A DNA stretch of 64,000 bases from Leucobacter soli (GCF_910593785.1 NZ_CAJVAP010000013.1:1-64000), one strand, 5' to 3'. Counted from the first letter of the stretch, positions 44,353-57,105 are shown. Made by a program: numbers and translations. The notes: generated by a model from the letters alone, not told the origin.

Positions 44353-44973
44353 ATGATGAATCGACGAGCCGCAGTGCCGGAGCTCGGTGCGGCCGAGGCC
44401 GCCTGGCTGATCCTCGAGATGATCTCGGTGGGCTTGCGGATGCATGCCCTCGGGTGGTGCCTTGGGCCGCTCCGACCCGGGGACCTGCTCATGACGCGGG
44501 CCGGCCTCGAACGCCGCTTGCCTCGCTCGTCCGCGCGGCGGCTTCTGCTGCGCTACCGAGGGCAGCGGCACCTTCGAGAGGGGCATGACTTCGGGTGCCG
44601 GGCGCTCGGCGTTCCGGGACCGGCCCTGGAGCGGATTCTGGCGGCCTGGGTCGAACCGCGGGCGCTCGGCTTCGCCCGGGCGCTGCTCCCCGAGGTGCTG
44701 CGCGAGGTGCGTCGAGAGTGGGATGCCGCGCCCGAGCCGCGGGGGTGGTCGGATTGCGCGGCGGCCGCAGCGGGGCATGCGGTGCGGTCGAGGATCACGC
44801 CGCGGCAGCCGGAACCGGTGGAACGAGCACGCGGGGGCCCGGCGTTCCCGCCGGACCCCCGCGTGCTCGATCGAACTCAGATGCCGAGGTCGGCCTCGAA
44901 GCGCGCCTCCTCCAGCCGGGACTTGACCTGGGTGAGGAAGCGGGCGGCATCCGCACCGTCGATCGTCCGGTGA
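44353..44973 (+). CDS. Hypothetical protein, uncertain
   Basis: 206 codons; high third-position GC supports coding. The first 150 or so residues are leucine-, arginine- and alanine-rich with no domain I recognise. The frame runs through the terminator hairpin of dlaT and 97 nt into dlaT itself on the other strand, which speaks against the last part being real. CAGACT lies 7 nt upstream of the ATG as a possible -10. If it is not a gene, 44209-44876 is a 668-nt gap in a place where related genomes carry lipA and lipB. Confidence 0.4.
   Translation: MMNRRAAVPELGAAEAAWLILEMISVGLRMHALGWCLGPLRPGDLLMTRAGLERRLPRSSARRLLLRYRGQRHLREGHDFGCRALGVPGPALERILAAWVEPRALGFARALLPEVLREVRREWDAAPEPRGWSDCAAAAAGHAVRSRITPRQPEPVERARGGPAFPPDPRVLDRTQMPRSASKRASSSRDLTWVRKRAASAPSIVR
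44824..44869. terminator. Long terminator hairpin after the E2 gene
   Basis: CGAGCACGCGGGGG (44824-44837) pairs with CCCCCGCGTGCTCG (44856-44869), and inside this CCGGC pairs with GCCGG across a six-base loop. It starts 7 nt after the stop of the E2 gene on the minus strand. Confidence 0.85.
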
Positions 44974-46610
44974 TCGTACGAGAGCGCCAGGTAGACCGTC
45001 GAGCGGATGGCGATGGCATCGCCCTCCGGGCCCGAGATGACGGCCGGCTTCTTCACGACCGCGCCCGTGCCGAGGATGGCCGACTGCGGCAGGAACACGA
45101 TCGGGGTGTCGAACAGCGCGCCGCGCGAGCCGGTGTTCGTCACGGTGAACGTGCCGCCCGAGAGCTCATCCGGAGTGAGCTTGTTGTCGCGGGTGCGCGC
45201 GGCGAGATCGGCGATGTCGTGAGCGATCTGCGCGAGGTTCTTCTCGCCGGCATCGCGGACCACGGGCGTCAGCAGGCCGCGCTCCGTGTCCACCGCGATA
45301 CTGATGTTCTCGGCGGCGGGGTAGACGATGCTGTCGTCCTCCACCGTCGAGTTCACGATCGGGTACGTCCGCAGTGCCTCGGCGGCCGCCAGCACGAAGA
45401 AGGGCAGGAACGACAGCTTCGTGCCGGTCTTCTCCAGGAAATCGGCCTTCTTCGCGTCGCGCAGACGGGCCACCGCGGTCACGTCCACCTCGATGACCGT
45501 GGTCAGCTGGGCGGTGCCCTGCAGCGAGGCGACGGCGCGCTCGGCGATCACCTTGCGCAGCCGGCTCATCTTCTGCGTCGTACCGCGCAGCGGCGAGACC
45601 TCGACCGGTGCGGCCGCAGCGGCTCCCGGTGCCGACGATCCGGCCGACGCAGCGGGCGCGGGCTGGGCCGCCGCGAGCACGTCCTCCTTGCGGATGCGCC
45701 CGCCGACACCGGTGCCGGCGACCGTCGACAGATCGACGCCGCGCTCGGCCGCGAGCTTGCGCACGATCGGCGTCACATAGGTCGACGCAGGTGCGGCGGC
45801 GGGCTCGGCAGCTGCCGGAGCGGGCGCTGCCGGAGCAGGTGCCGCGACCGGTGCTGCGGGCGCGGGCTGTGCAGCGGCCGCCGGCGCCGGAGCAGGCGCC
45901 GCGTGGGCGGGCTGCGCGTGCGCGGCAGGTGCAGCCGGAGCCGCCGCCGGTGCCGCGGGCGCGGCGGCGCCGCTGCCGATGCGGGCGAGCACGCCACCGA
46001 CCTGGATGGTCTCGTCCTCGGCAGCGACGATCTCCTGCAGGACGCCGGCGATGGGGGAGGGAACCTCGGTGTCGACCTTGTCGGTGGAGACCTCGAGCAG
46101 CGGCTCGTCGACCTCGACGGTGTCGCCGACGCTCTTCATCCAGCGGGTGACGGTGCCCTCGGTGATGCTCTCGCCGAGCGAGGGCAGCACTACGTCCTGG
46201 GCGTCACCGGCCGGTGCGGCGGCAGCCTCGGCCGGTGCCTGAGCCGCCGGTGCTTCGGGAGCGGGCGCGGCTGCGGGAGCAGCCGGGGCGGGCGCGGGTT
46301 CTGCCGCAGGGGCCGGTTCTGCAGCGGGCGCGGGCTCTGCGGCGGGAGCCGGTGCAGCGGAGGCGGAACCGCTGCCGTCACCGATGCGGGCGAGCAGCGC
46401 GCCGACTTCGGCCGTCTCATCCTCCTGCACCAGGATCTCCTCGAGCACGCCGGCCACCGGCGAGGGGATCTCCGTGTCGACCTTGTCGGTGGAGACCTCG
46501 AGCAGCGGCTCGTCGACCTCGACGGTGTCGCCGACGTTCTTGAGCCAGCGGGTCACCGTTCCCTCGGTCACGCTCTCGCCGAGTGCGGGGAGCACTACCG
46601 ATTCACTCAT
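44877..46610 (-). CDS. 2-oxoacid dehydrogenase E2 (dihydrolipoyl acyltransferase) with two lipoyl domains
   Basis: 577 residues. There are two nearly identical lipoyl domains with the lipoylation motif STDKVDTE, at Lys43 and Lys178. They are followed by long alanine/proline linkers, a peripheral subunit-binding domain ([18 protein letters not shown]) and the catalytic domain, with His547 and Asp551 in SYDHRTIDG. It transfers acyl groups to CoA in the pyruvate or 2-oxoglutarate dehydrogenase complex; annotations vary between dlaT and sucB. The gene lies 37 nt downstream of lpdA on the same strand. The adjacent lipA and lipB genes common in relatives are missing here. Confidence 0.94.
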   Translation of the reverse strand: MSESVVLPALGESVTEGTVTRWLKNVGDTVEVDEPLLEVSTDKVDTEIPSPVAGVLEEILVQEDETAEVGALLARIGDGSGSASAAPAPAAEPAPAAEPAPAAEPAPAPAAPAAAPAPEAPAAQAPAEAAAAPAGDAQDVVLPSLGESITEGTVTRWMKSVGDTVEVDEPLLEVSTDKVDTEVPSPIAGVLQEIVAAEDETIQVGGVLARIGSGAAAPAAPAAAPAAPAAHAQPAHAAPAPAPAAAAQPAPAAPVAAPAPAAPAPAAAEPAAAPASTYVTPIVRKLAAERGVDLSTVAGTGVGGRIRKEDVLAAAQPAPAASAGSSAPGAAAAAPVEVSPLRGTTQKMSRLRKVIAERAVASLQGTAQLTTVIEVDVTAVARLRDAKKADFLEKTGTKLSFLPFFVLAAAEALRTYPIVNSTVEDDSIVYPAAENISIAVDTERGLLTPVVRDAGEKNLAQIAHDIADLAARTRDNKLTPDELSGGTFTVTNTGSRGALFDTPIVFLPQSAILGTGAVVKKPAVISGPEGDAIAIRSTVYLALSYDHRTIDGADAARFLTQVKSRLEEARFEADLGI

Positions 46611-46647
46611 CGTGTTTCTCCGATCGTTTTCGTCTGAATGCCGCGCG

Positions 46648-48021
46648 TCAGATGGCGTGCAGGGGCTTGCCGGCGAGCTTGAGCATGGTCTCGCCGATGG
46701 TCTCGTTCTGGGTCGGGTGGCCGTGCACGAACGGGGCCACGTCCTCCGGGTAGGCCTCCCAGTTCACGATCAGCTGCGCCTCGCCCACCAGCTCGCCCAC
46801 GCGGGCTCCGATCATGTGCACACCGACGACGGGGCCGTCGTTGACGCGGATCGCCTTGACCGAGCCGGCGGTGCCGAGGATCGAGCTCTTCGCGTTGCCC
46901 GCCAGGTTGTACTCGTAGGAGGTGATGTTCTCGGCGCCGTACTTCTCGGCCGCCTTCGCCTCGGTGAGGCCGACGGACGCGACCTCCGGATCGCAGTAGG
47001 TGACCTTCGGGATGTTGACGTCCTCGACCACCACCGGGTTCAGCCCGGCCAGCTCCTCGGCGAGGAAGATGCCCTGCTGGTAGCCGCGGTGAGCGAGCTG
47101 CGGGCCGGGCACGATGTCGCCGACCGCGTAGACGCCCGGGACATTGGTGGCGAGTCGCTCGTCGGTGAGCACGAAGCCGCGATCCATCTCGATCCCGACC
47201 TCTTCGAAACCGAGACCCTGGGTCGCGGGGCCGCGACCCACCGCGACGAGCAGGTGGTCCGCGTCGAGCACGGTGCCGTCGGCGAGCGTGACCTGGACGC
47301 CGTTCGCATCCTGCGTCACCGACTGGAAGAAGACGCCGAGCTTGAAGTCGATCTTGCGCTTGCGGAACGCCCGCTCGAGCTGCTTGGAGATCGACTCCTC
47401 CTCGTTCGGCACGAGGTGGGGAAGGCCCTCGACGATCGTGACCTCCGCTCCGAAGGAGCGCCAGACGCTCGCGAACTCGACACCGATCACGCCGCCGCCG
47501 AGGATCACGACCTTGCTCGGCACCTCGGTGAGCTCGAGCGCCTGCTCGCTGGTGATGACGCGACCGCCGATCTCGAGGCCCGGGAGGGAGCGCGAGTAGG
47601 AGCCGGTCGCGAGCACGACATGGGTGCCGCTGATGCGGTCGGATCCGACCTGCACCGTATTCGCCGAGACGAGGCGACCCTCGCCCTCGACGATGGTGAT
47701 GTCGTTCGCCTTGAGCAGCCCCTGCAGCCCCTTGAACTTGCCCGAGACCAGCTTCTCGCGGAAGTCGTTCACTCCGGCGATGTCGATGCCGGCCACGCTC
47801 GACTGGATGCCGTATGCCGCGCCCTCGCGCGCCACGTCGGCGATCTCGGCGGAGTGGAGCAGAGCCTTCGTGGGCACGCAGCCGCGGTGCAGACAGGTGC
47901 CGCCCAGCTTGTCCTTCTCGATCAGGGCGACGGTGAATCCGAGCTGTTTCGCTCGGAGCGCAGTGGCGTACCCCGCGCTTCCGCCCCCTAGGACGACGAT
48001 GTCAAACTGCTGATCGGCCAA
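46648..48021 (-). CDS. lpdA: Dihydrolipoyl dehydrogenase (E3)
   Basis: 457 residues. The FAD loop is [16 protein letters not shown], the redox disulfide is Cys43/Cys48 in [13 protein letters not shown], the NAD loop is [12 protein letters not shown], and the C-terminal catalytic pair is in HGHPTQNE. It reoxidises the lipoyl arms of the E2 encoded just downstream. The start is TTG 48021, eight nucleotides after GAGGAG; the family N-terminus [13 protein letters not shown] begins right there and no ATG or GTG fits. A TAGGCT -10 candidate is at 48107-48102. Confidence 0.95.
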   Translation of the reverse strand: MADQQFDIVVLGGGSAGYATALRAKQLGFTVALIEKDKLGGTCLHRGCVPTKALLHSAEIADVAREGAAYGIQSSVAGIDIAGVNDFREKLVSGKFKGLQGLLKANDITIVEGEGRLVSANTVQVGSDRISGTHVVLATGSYSRSLPGLEIGGRVITSEQALELTEVPSKVVILGGGVIGVEFASVWRSFGAEVTIVEGLPHLVPNEEESISKQLERAFRKRKIDFKLGVFFQSVTQDANGVQVTLADGTVLDADHLLVAVGRGPATQGLGFEEVGIEMDRGFVLTDERLATNVPGVYAVGDIVPGPQLAHRGYQQGIFLAEELAGLNPVVVEDVNIPKVTYCDPEVASVGLTEAKAAEKYGAENITSYEYNLAGNAKSSILGTAGSVKAIRVNDGPVVGVHMIGARVGELVGEAQLIVNWEAYPEDVAPFVHGHPTQNETIGETMLKLAGKPLHAI

Positions 48022-48237
48022 GTGGACTCTCCTCGTGACTCTGCGCTCGGTGTTGCGCGTGCGAACGGTGCCCGAACGGTCTGCCCGGCACACCGAGTTC
48101 AAGCCTACTACCAGAGACGGGGGCGGCCGGGCATGCTCGTGCGGCCCGTCGCGGTGCACCGCGCACAGTGGCCGGTTTCGCTCTCGGCGTGACCCGGAGG
48201 GCCGGAATCGGGGAGCGCGCTTCGTAGGATGGATGGT

Positions 48238-49203
48238 GTGACTGAATCCATCATCGCGAGTGTCGACCCCGGTCTCCGGGCGGGTGTGCCGAAGGGCCTT
48301 CCGATGCTCGTCGTGCTCGGCGGGATGACCGACGCCGGAGGCGTCGTCTCGCAGCTCGGCGACTATCTCTGGGAGCGCTGCGACCCGCAGGAGATCCTGC
48401 GTTTCAGCACCGATCTGCTCTTCGACTACCGCGCCCGCCGACCCACCATCACCTTCGACGAGGATCGCTTCGTCGAGTACGAGCCCGAGACGCTGGCGCT
48501 CTATCTCGCCCGCGACGAGCTCGGTTCGCCGTTCCTGATCCTGCAGGGCTTCGAACCGGACTTCCGCTGGGAGCAGTTCATCGACCAGGTGCTGCTGCTG
48601 CTCGACGAGCTCGAGGTGTCGATCACGGTCTGGAGCCACGCGATCCCGATGCCGGTCCCGCACACGCGACCGATCCGCGCCACCGTGAGCGGGACGCGCG
48701 AGGACCTGATCGGGACGCGTTCGGTCTGGAAGCCGACGAGCAAGCTGCCGGCATCGGTGACGCACGTGCTCGAGTACCGGCTGCAGACGCTCGGGGAGGA
48801 CGTGGTCGGCTTCGCCCTGCTGATCCCGCACTATCTTGCGAACACGGAGTTCCCCGACGCGCTCCTCACGTCGCTCGACAGCTTCATGGCGGCGACCGGG
48901 CTGCTCTTCGCGACGGACGAGGTGCGGGCCTCTGGGCGCGACTACCTCGAGCAGGTCGAGCGGCAGATCTCCGAGAACGAGGAATCCGTCGAGATGCTCC
49001 GAGGGCTCGAGGAGCGCTACGACGCGTACATGGAGGATCAGATGCCCTCGTCGCCGCTCGTCGGTGAGGACGGCTCGCTGCCGACAGCGGATCAGCTCGC
49101 GAGCGAGCTGGAGCGGTTCCTCGCGCAGCAGCGCGACAACGGCCTCGGCGGCCAGAACGGCACGGCGGGCCCGGGAGGCCCGGGTGTGCCGCCGTCGGCG
49201 TGA
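48238..49203 (+). CDS. PAC2-family protein (proteasome assembly chaperone-like)
   Basis: 321 residues. The N-terminal 230 residues match the actinobacterial PAC2 family: LVVLGGMTDAGGVVSQL, LQGFEPDFRWEQF, then PHYLANTEFPDALL. The C-terminal part is a helical stretch plus a glycine-rich tail. Members bind or mature the bacterial proteasome in some species, but a role here is unproven. The start was set at GTG 48238 because TAGGAT (48225-48230) lies 7 nt before it, giving a leaderless start. An ATG at 48229 would overlap that hexamer. Confidence 0.88.
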   Translation: MTESIIASVDPGLRAGVPKGLPMLVVLGGMTDAGGVVSQLGDYLWERCDPQEILRFSTDLLFDYRARRPTITFDEDRFVEYEPETLALYLARDELGSPFLILQGFEPDFRWEQFIDQVLLLLDELEVSITVWSHAIPMPVPHTRPIRATVSGTREDLIGTRSVWKPTSKLPASVTHVLEYRLQTLGEDVVGFALLIPHYLANTEFPDALLTSLDSFMAATGLLFATDEVRASGRDYLEQVERQISENEESVEMLRGLEERYDAYMEDQMPSSPLVGEDGSLPTADQLASELERFLAQQRDNGLGGQNGTAGPGGPGVPPSA

Positions 49204-49208
49204 CCGGG

Positions 49209-49229
49209 CTCCGGCGACCGATGCCGGAG
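49209..49229 (+). terminator. Short hairpin after the PAC2 gene
   Basis: CTCCGGC and GCCGGAG form a 7-bp stem with a 7-nt loop, six nucleotides past the stop. It is a plausible weak terminator without a T tract. Confidence 0.45.
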
Positions 49230-49344
49230 ATGCTGCGAGTCGGCGCTGCGGGTCACAGCTGGGGGATCGGTGACCACGTCGCAGTGCGCCTCCGAGTGAC
49301 GGGCGGGCCGCACCCGAGTGGCGATCATCCTTGCTTCCGCGTGC

Positions 49345-49350
49345 TAGAAT
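49345..49350 (+). promoter_or_regulatory. Candidate housekeeping -10 box for sigA
   Basis: TAGAAT, a close match to TATAAT in this GC-rich context. No convincing -35 is seen at the right distance. It lies 177 nt upstream of the sigA start in the 323-nt gap 49204-49526, which carries no gene. Confidence 0.5.
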
Positions 49351-49393
49351 TAAGGCGATAACCCGTTCGAGTACCCGACGTTCCCTTACTCAG

Positions 49394-49419
49394 GGAATAC
49401 CAGGGGCTTGACACGGGTT
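49394..49419 (+). promoter_or_regulatory. SigmaR/SigH-like promoter for sigA
   Basis: GGAAT (49394-49398) and GTT (49417-49419) are separated by exactly 18 nt. This is the GGAAT-N18-GTT form used by thiol- and heat-stress sigma factors SigR and SigH. In Streptomyces the main sigma gene hrdB is partly under such control. An inverted repeat TTCCCT/AGGGAA (49381-49397) overlaps the -35 part. Confidence 0.6.
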
Positions 49420-49430
49420 TTACCGGTATG

Positions 49431-49464
49431 CGCGACTTTTCGCACGCGGTTCGTGCCCGTCGCG
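49431..49464 (+). promoter_or_regulatory. Structured leader in the sigA 5' untranslated region
   Basis: CGCGAC (49431-49436) pairs with GTCGCG (49459-49464), and an inner GCACG/CGTGC stem carries a five-base loop. It lies just after the start site expected from the SigR-type promoter and 62 nt before the sigA start. Confidence 0.5.
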
Positions 49465-49526
49465 AGCGAGCTCGAGGGTCGCGCAGACCATGCTGTATCG
49501 GACTCGAATTGAAGAGAGGCGGCCGC

Positions 49527-50873
49527 GTGGCGACTGCAACCAAGTCAAGAGCTGCTGCGAGCAAGAAGGACCGAGCCGGGGAAGCCGGCGCGGAGAGCGA
49601 GGCCGCGGCGAAGACGACCGCGAGCGCAGAGACGGCGGGCGCCGCCGAGAAGCCTGCCGCGAAAAAGGCTGCGGCGAAGAAGCCCGCTGCGACGAAGGCG
49701 GCCGCGACGAAGGCGGCCGCGAAGAAGCCGGCTGCCAAGAAGGCGACGTCGAAGCGCGCCGCGAAGTCCGTAAACCCCGTCGACGAGGTCGCCGCGGAGG
49801 TCGAGGCGGAAGAGGCCGAGCAGGAGGCGGACAACGGCGAATCGACCGCCGACGCTTCCACCACCGGATCCTCCGCCGCCAACGAGCCGCTGCCGACGGG
49901 AGCGATCGTGCTCAAAGCCGGCGACGAGGAGGACGTGCCGACGACCACGACGGCGATTCCCGGTGCCACGGCCGATCCGGTCAAGGACTACCTCAAGCAG
50001 ATCGGCAAGGTCGCGCTGCTCAACGCCGCTGAGGAGGTCGAGCTCGCCATGCGGATCGAGGCGGGCCTCTTCGCGGAGGAGAAGCTCGCGACCGAGAAGA
50101 ACCTCCCCAAGAAGCTCCAGCGTGAACTGAAGTGGGTGGCGCGCGACGGTCAGCGGGCCAAGAGCCACCTGCTCGGCGCGAACCTGCGCCTCGTGGTCTC
50201 GCTCGCGAAGCGCTACACCGGACGCGGCATGCAGTTCCTGGATCTCATCCAGGAGGGCAACCTCGGCCTCATCCGCGCGGTCGAGAAGTTCGACTACACC
50301 AAGGGCTTCAAGTTCTCCACCTACGCGACCTGGTGGATCCGTCAGGCGATCACCCGCGCCATGGCGGACCAGGCTCGTACCATCCGCATCCCGGTGCACA
50401 TGGTCGAGGTCATCAACAAGCTCGCCCGAGTGCAGCGCCAGATGCTGCAGGATCTGGGCCGCGAGCCGACTCCCGAGGAGCTGAGCCACGAGCTCGACAT
50501 GACCCCGGAGAAGGTCGTCGAGGTGCAGAAGTACGGCCGCGAGCCGATTTCGCTGCACACGCCCCTGGGTGAGGACGGCGACAGCGAGTTCGGCGACCTG
50601 ATCGAGGACACCGAGGCCGTCGTGCCGGCCGACGCGGTGGGCTTCACCATGCTGCAGCAGCAGCTCGAACAGCTGCTCGACTCGCTCAGCGAGCGCGAGG
50701 CCGGAGTGATCCGGATGCGCTTCGGGCTCGGCGACGGCATGCCGAAGACGCTGGACCAGATCGGCGACACCTTCGGCGTCACCCGTGAGCGGATCCGCCA
50801 GATCGAGTCGAAGACGATGGCGAAGCTGCGCCATCCCTCGCGGTCGCAGCAGCTGCGCGACTACCTCGAGTGA
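49527..50873 (+). CDS. sigA: Primary sigma factor (RpoD/HrdB type)
   Basis: 448 residues. The first 125 are an alanine/lysine-rich tail with repeated [11 protein letters not shown]-type units, common in actinobacterial sigA. Region 1.2 begins [16 protein letters not shown] at 150; region 2 has RRYT-like [18 protein letters not shown] and [14 protein letters not shown] near 260; region 4.2 has [19 protein letters not shown] near 417-436. It directs RNA polymerase to housekeeping promoters. The start is GTG 49527 with GAGAGG 8 nt upstream; an earlier GTG or ATG would fall in the leader hairpin. Confidence 0.96.
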   Translation: MATATKSRAAASKKDRAGEAGAESEAAAKTTASAETAGAAEKPAAKKAAAKKPAATKAAATKAAAKKPAAKKATSKRAAKSVNPVDEVAAEVEAEEAEQEADNGESTADASTTGSSAANEPLPTGAIVLKAGDEEDVPTTTTAIPGATADPVKDYLKQIGKVALLNAAEEVELAMRIEAGLFAEEKLATEKNLPKKLQRELKWVARDGQRAKSHLLGANLRLVVSLAKRYTGRGMQFLDLIQEGNLGLIRAVEKFDYTKGFKFSTYATWWIRQAITRAMADQARTIRIPVHMVEVINKLARVQRQMLQDLGREPTPEELSHELDMTPEKVVEVQKYGREPISLHTPLGEDGDSEFGDLIEDTEAVVPADAVGFTMLQQQLEQLLDSLSEREAGVIRMRFGLGDGMPKTLDQIGDTFGVTRERIRQIESKTMAKLRHPSRSQQLRDYLE

Positions 50874-50881
50874 TCGGTTGA

Positions 50882-50919
50882 ACGAGAAGAGCCCCGGCCG
50901 CGGCCGGGGCTCTTCTCGT
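50882..50919. terminator. Perfect 38-nt palindromic terminator after sigA
   Basis: Nineteen bases on each side are fully complementary (ACGAGAAGAGCCCCGGCCG and its reverse complement). It lies 8 nt past the sigA stop and 14 nt before the end of the convergent small gene, so it can serve both directions. Confidence 0.88.
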
Positions 50920-50932
50920 CAGTCCGAACGCG

Positions 50933-51148
50933 TCACGCGTTCAGGCGGTGGCTCTCGTCGTGCCAGACCTCGGCCATGGGGCGGAGCTTGTCCTCGTGCT
51001 TACGGGCGTGATGCCCGCAGAAGAGCAGTTCGCTGCCGCCGAGCACGACTCGTACGTAGGCCTGCGCGCCGCAGCTGTCGCAGCGGTCGAGGGCGCTGAG
51101 CGGACGATCGGCCGCAGCCTCGGTGCGGTCCTGTTCCAGCGTCTCCAT
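50933..51148 (-). CDS. DUF7455 small zinc-ribbon-like protein
   Basis: 71 residues. The core is LDRCDSCGAQAYVRVVLGG, then LLFCGHHARKHEDKL, a likely Cys3His zinc site. This protein sits beside the main sigma gene in many actinobacteria. Function unknown; a role linked to transcription is only suggested by position. ATG 51148 is chosen for GGAGG 7 nt upstream; a further ATG at 51187 would add 13 residues. Confidence 0.85.
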   Translation of the reverse strand: METLEQDRTEAAADRPLSALDRCDSCGAQAYVRVVLGGSELLFCGHHARKHEDKLRPMAEVWHDESHRLNA

Positions 51149-51362
51149 GATGGCCTCCGATCGATAGTGGTCGTCTGGGGGTACCACTAGTCAAGCACGT
51201 TTGCCTCGATCCCGTGCGCGGTTCGGGGCCGTTTCGCTGAGCGCGTAGCCTCGATCGGGGTGCATGCCGGGCCGCTTCGGCACTCGCCGTCGCGCCATGG
51301 CACGTGCGCGGCGGGTCTGCCCTAGGGTAGGTGAGTCGGTCGTCGGAGAAAGGGGCCACCCC

Positions 51363-53456
<2,094 letters not shown>

Positions 53457-53461
53457 GGCCG

Positions 53462-53514
53462 GGATCCGCCGTGCAGACCGGAGGCCCGGCACGGGCAGCG
53501 CCGGTGGCGGATCC
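53462..53514. terminator. Possible terminator after parE
   Basis: GGATCCGCC (53462-53470) and GGCGGATCC (53506-53514) are complementary, with a GC-rich 35-nt interior. It follows the parE stop by 5 nt. The long loop makes this tentative. Confidence 0.4.
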
Positions 53515-53543
53515 GGCGCCCGGAGTGCCCTAGGCTCGGATCC

Positions 53544-54641
53544 ATGCGCAGCACCGTGATCGATCCGGCCCGCCCCAGGTTCCTGCTCCTGGACTTCCTG
53601 CGCATCCTCGGCGCGGTCGCGGTGCTCTTCTACCACTACACGGCGCGTGCGCACTCGCAGTGGGGAGAACTGCCGGGCGACGTCTTCCCCGGCCTCTCGA
53701 ACGTCGCGGCCTACGGCTTCATCGGCGTGCAGCTCTTCTTCCTGCTCAGCGGCTTCGTCATCTTCTTCTCGACCGAGGGGCGCACGGTGGGCCAGTTCGT
53801 CTCGGCCCGCATCTCGCGCCTCTACCCCGCGTACTGGGCCGCGGTGATCCTCACCTCGGTGCTGCTCGTGTTCATCGCGCCGCAGCTCGGGCGGGAGCTC
53901 TCGTTCGCGCAGATCCTCACCAACCTGACGATGGCGCAGACGGCGTTCGGCGTGCCCCACGTCGATGGCGTCTACTGGACCCTGCCGATCGAATTGCTCT
54001 TCTACACGATGATCGCGCTCCTGATCCGCGTGAACCTGACCGAGAGCAAGGTGTACTGGTTCGTCTTCGCCTGGCCGGTGCTCGGTGCACTGGCCCAGCA
54101 GACCGGCAACGAGCTGCTGGTCGCGCTGCTCTCACCGGACTACGCCTCGCTGTTCGCGGCGGGCATGGTGCTCTACCTGATCCATTCGCGCGGGCACAGC
54201 CTGCTGCGGTGGATGCTGCTGGCCTTCAACCTGATCGTGTCGATCCAGCAGTTCCTGCAGCTCGCGACGCCGGGCCGGCAGCGCCGGCTGACCGGCCTCG
54301 ACTACTCGGAGGCCATCGGGGTGCTCGTGCTCGTAGCGGTCTTCGTCGCGGTGACGCTGATCGTGCTGACGCCGCTGAAGCATCGCGGCTGGGCGTGGAT
54401 GTCGGTCGCCGGAGCGCTCACCTATCCGCTGTACCTGGTCCACGAGTACTGGGGCTGGTGGATCATCGGGATCTCGCACGAGACGCTCGGCAAGTGGGGC
54501 GCCCTCGCGGCCGCCTTCGCGGTCAGCGTTGCCCTGGCCGTCGCTCTCGAACGCTGGGTCGAGCGCCCGTTGCGCCCGCGCCTGCGTGCAGGGCTGCAGC
54601 GCTCCTTCGACAAGCTGCAGCAGAGCTCATCGGCAGGCTAG
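53544..54641 (+). CDS. Acyltransferase-3 family membrane protein (OafA-like)
   Basis: 365 residues with about ten hydrophobic segments. The catalytic histidine is in LFYHYTARA near residue 31; GVQLFFLLSGFVIFF and SRLYPAYWAAVILTS follow, as in O-acetyltransferases of surface polysaccharides. It would acylate a cell-envelope sugar from the cytoplasmic acyl-CoA pool. TAGGCT (53531-53536) is 7 nt before the ATG, so the message is probably leaderless. It converges with parC, 7 nt away. Confidence 0.88.
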   Translation: MRSTVIDPARPRFLLLDFLRILGAVAVLFYHYTARAHSQWGELPGDVFPGLSNVAAYGFIGVQLFFLLSGFVIFFSTEGRTVGQFVSARISRLYPAYWAAVILTSVLLVFIAPQLGRELSFAQILTNLTMAQTAFGVPHVDGVYWTLPIELLFYTMIALLIRVNLTESKVYWFVFAWPVLGALAQQTGNELLVALLSPDYASLFAAGMVLYLIHSRGHSLLRWMLLAFNLIVSIQQFLQLATPGRQRRLTGLDYSEAIGVLVLVAVFVAVTLIVLTPLKHRGWAWMSVAGALTYPLYLVHEYWGWWIIGISHETLGKWGALAAAFAVSVALAVALERWVERPLRPRLRAGLQRSFDKLQQSSSAG

Positions 54642-54648
54642 CTGCCTA

Positions 54649-57105
54649 TTAGGGCGCGCGGCCGATAAACGCTGCGGCACCGTCGATCGGGGTGCCCGAT
54701 CCGTCGCGCTTGCCGAGCGCCTCCGGTAGCTTGCGCGCCCCTCCGTCGCCGGCCAGCGCGCGCGGCTCGCCCGTGCCGACCCACGCGCACGAGAGCCGGT
54801 CCTCACCCTTCAGGAATCGTTGGGCCCGGACGCCGCCGGTCGCGCGGCCCTTGGCGGGGAATTCCGCCCAGTCCGAGACCTTCGCGGTGGCGACGTCGGT
54901 GCCGGGAAGCGTCAGCGAGCTGTCGGCCACCGTCACGACGCGCGCCTCGGCGCCCGCCGCGACGGCGCCGGCGAAGATGACCCGCGCCCCGGAGCCGAGC
55001 TTCATGCCCGCCATGCCCCCGGCCGGGCGCCCTTGCGGGCGCACCGCGGCGGTCGGGAAGCGCAGCAGCTGCGCGTCATCGGAGAGCACCGCGAACTCCG
55101 CGCCGTCGGGCGCGGGGAATGCGGCGACGACCGCGTCGTCACCGCTCTTGAAGGTGATCACCTCGAACGACGGCTTGGCCGGGAGATCCTGAAGGACGAC
55201 GCGCTTCACCATGCCGGACGCGGTGAACAGTCCGACGGGATCGGGGGAGTCCAGCGTCACGAGGCCCACGACCCGCAGCTTCCGGTCGGTGATCCCGAGA
55301 TAGGCGGCGAGCGGCACCCCTGCGGAGAAGGCGATGGACGCCGCGGGAACGAGCGGCAGATCGACCGGCGTGAAACGGTGCAGGGTGCCGTCGCTCAGGA
55401 TCGCGCCGAGCTCGCCGCGCACGGTGCCGTCGACCGCGGTGAGGATCGCGCCGTGCTTGGTGGCGCGCGAAGCGCCCCGCACCGGCTCGGCGGCCTCGGG
55501 GTCGCGCTCCACGCGCAGAGCCCGACCGGTCGCGGAGAGCAGCACCGTGCAGGGCGTGTCGGCGACCTCGAGCGAGGCCGAGGCGCCGGCGGAGGCGCGC
55601 GCCGGGCGGGCGACCGCCCCGGTCAGCACGGTCCTCCTCGGAGTCCCGTAGGCTTCGGCGGCCTCGTCGAGTTCCTCGGTCAAGACCGCGTGCAGTTTGG
55701 CCTCGCTCCCCAGGATCTCGAGGAGCGCCTCGATCTCGGCGCGCAGCTGGTCCCGCTCGGCCTCGAGCTCGACGCGCGAGAACTTCGTCAGCCGGCGGAG
55801 GCGGAGCTCGAGGATGTACTCGGCCTGGGCCTCCGAGAGGTCGAACACCTGCATGAGCCGGGCGCGCGCCGAATCGGCGTCGTCGCTCGTCCGGATGAGC
55901 TGGATCACCTCGTCGATATCGAGGATCGCGATGAGCAGGCCCTCGACCAGGTGCAGGCGTTCGCGACGCTTGCGCAGTCGGAACTCGGAGCGGCGCGTGA
56001 CCACCGAGAGCCGATGGTCGAGGAACACCCGCAGCATCTCGCGCAGACCGAGCGTCTGCGGCTGCCCGCCCACCAGGGCGACCGAATTGATGCTGAACGA
56101 GTCCTCGAGCGGCGTGTAGCGGTAGAGCTGCTCGAGCACCGCCTCGGGGCTGAATCCGGTCTTGAGCGTGATGACGAGGCGCAGCCCGTTCTTCCGGTCG
56201 GTGAGATCGGCGACGTCGCTGATGCCGGAGAGCTTCTTCGCGTCGACGCCCTGCTTGATCTTCTCGATGACGCGCTCGGGGCCGACGAGGTGGGGCAGTT
56301 CGGTCACGACGAGGCCGGTGCGCCGCGGCCCGAGCTGCTCGACCGCGACCTTGGCGCGGGTGCGGAAGGCGCCGCGCCCCGTGCGATAGGCGTCCTTGAC
56401 GCCGTCGAGTCCGACGATGATGCCGCCGCCGGGCAGGTCTGGCCCGGGGATGAACTCCATCAGCTCGTCGACCGTCGCGTCCGGGTGCGCGAGGAGATGC
56501 TTCGCTCCCTCGACGACCTCGATCAGGTTGTGCGGAGCAAGGTTGGTCGCCATGCCGACCGCGATTCCGCTCGCGCCGTTGACGAGCAGGTTCGGCACGG
56601 CGGACGGCAGCACCTCGGGCTGCATGATCTGGTTGTCGTAGTTCGGGACGAAGTCGACGACATCTTCGTCGAGCGCGGCGGTCATCCCGAGCGCCGCCCC
56701 CGCCAGCCGGGCCTCCGTGTACCGGGACGCCGCGGGGCCGTCGTCGAGCGATCCGAAGTTGCCGTGCCCGTCGACGAGCGGCAGCCGCATCGCGAAGCCC
56801 TGGGCCATGCGCACGAGCGCGTCGTAGATGGATGCGTCGCCGTGGGGGTGGAGCTTGCCCATCACCTCGCCGACGACGCGCGCGGACTTGACGTGCCCCT
56901 TGTCAGGCCGGAGCCCCATGTCCGTCATCATGAAGAGGATGCGGCGCTGCACGGGCTTCAGCCCGTCGCGCGCGTCGGGCAGCGCGCGCGAGTAGATCAC
57001 CGAGTAGGCGTACTCGAGGAACGACTGCTCCATCTCGTTCGAGATGTCGATGTCCTCGATCCGTTCGGACTGATCGCTGCGTTCGACGGCTGTGCTGTCG
57101 GTCAC
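54649..57105 (-). CDS. parC: DNA topoisomerase IV subunit A
   Basis: 818 residues. The cleavage domain has [58 protein letters not shown] with catalytic Tyr129, and GPDLPGGG. The C-terminal part has beta-propeller-like repeats. With ParE it separates linked chromosomes. The start was set at GTG 57105, just upstream of the family N-terminus; further upstream the frame has no gyrase-like sequence. It is encoded opposite to parE with the acyltransferase gene between. Confidence 0.92.
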   Translation of the reverse strand: MTDSTAVERSDQSERIEDIDISNEMEQSFLEYAYSVIYSRALPDARDGLKPVQRRILFMMTDMGLRPDKGHVKSARVVGEVMGKLHPHGDASIYDALVRMAQGFAMRLPLVDGHGNFGSLDDGPAASRYTEARLAGAALGMTAALDEDVVDFVPNYDNQIMQPEVLPSAVPNLLVNGASGIAVGMATNLAPHNLIEVVEGAKHLLAHPDATVDELMEFIPGPDLPGGGIIVGLDGVKDAYRTGRGAFRTRAKVAVEQLGPRRTGLVVTELPHLVGPERVIEKIKQGVDAKKLSGISDVADLTDRKNGLRLVITLKTGFSPEAVLEQLYRYTPLEDSFSINSVALVGGQPQTLGLREMLRVFLDHRLSVVTRRSEFRLRKRRERLHLVEGLLIAILDIDEVIQLIRTSDDADSARARLMQVFDLSEAQAEYILELRLRRLTKFSRVELEAERDQLRAEIEALLEILGSEAKLHAVLTEELDEAAEAYGTPRRTVLTGAVARPARASAGASASLEVADTPCTVLLSATGRALRVERDPEAAEPVRGASRATKHGAILTAVDGTVRGELGAILSDGTLHRFTPVDLPLVPAASIAFSAGVPLAAYLGITDRKLRVVGLVTLDSPDPVGLFTASGMVKRVVLQDLPAKPSFEVITFKSGDDAVVAAFPAPDGAEFAVLSDDAQLLRFPTAAVRPQGRPAGGMAGMKLGSGARVIFAGAVAAGAEARVVTVADSSLTLPGTDVATAKVSDWAEFPAKGRATGGVRAQRFLKGEDRLSCAWVGTGEPRALAGDGGARKLPEALGKRDGSGTPIDGAAAFIGRAP

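Noticed and set aside
49408-49413. Perfect TTGACA before sigA as a housekeeping -35
   Set aside because: No -10 is found at 16-18 nt (CGCGAC there). The nearest GGTATG is only 11 nt away. The GGAAT-N18-GTT reading explains the region better.
49600-49760. Possible tandem repeat or mobile element in the alanine/lysine-rich start of sigA
   Set aside because: It is the normal low-complexity N-terminal tail of actinobacterial primary sigma factors, with irregular units.
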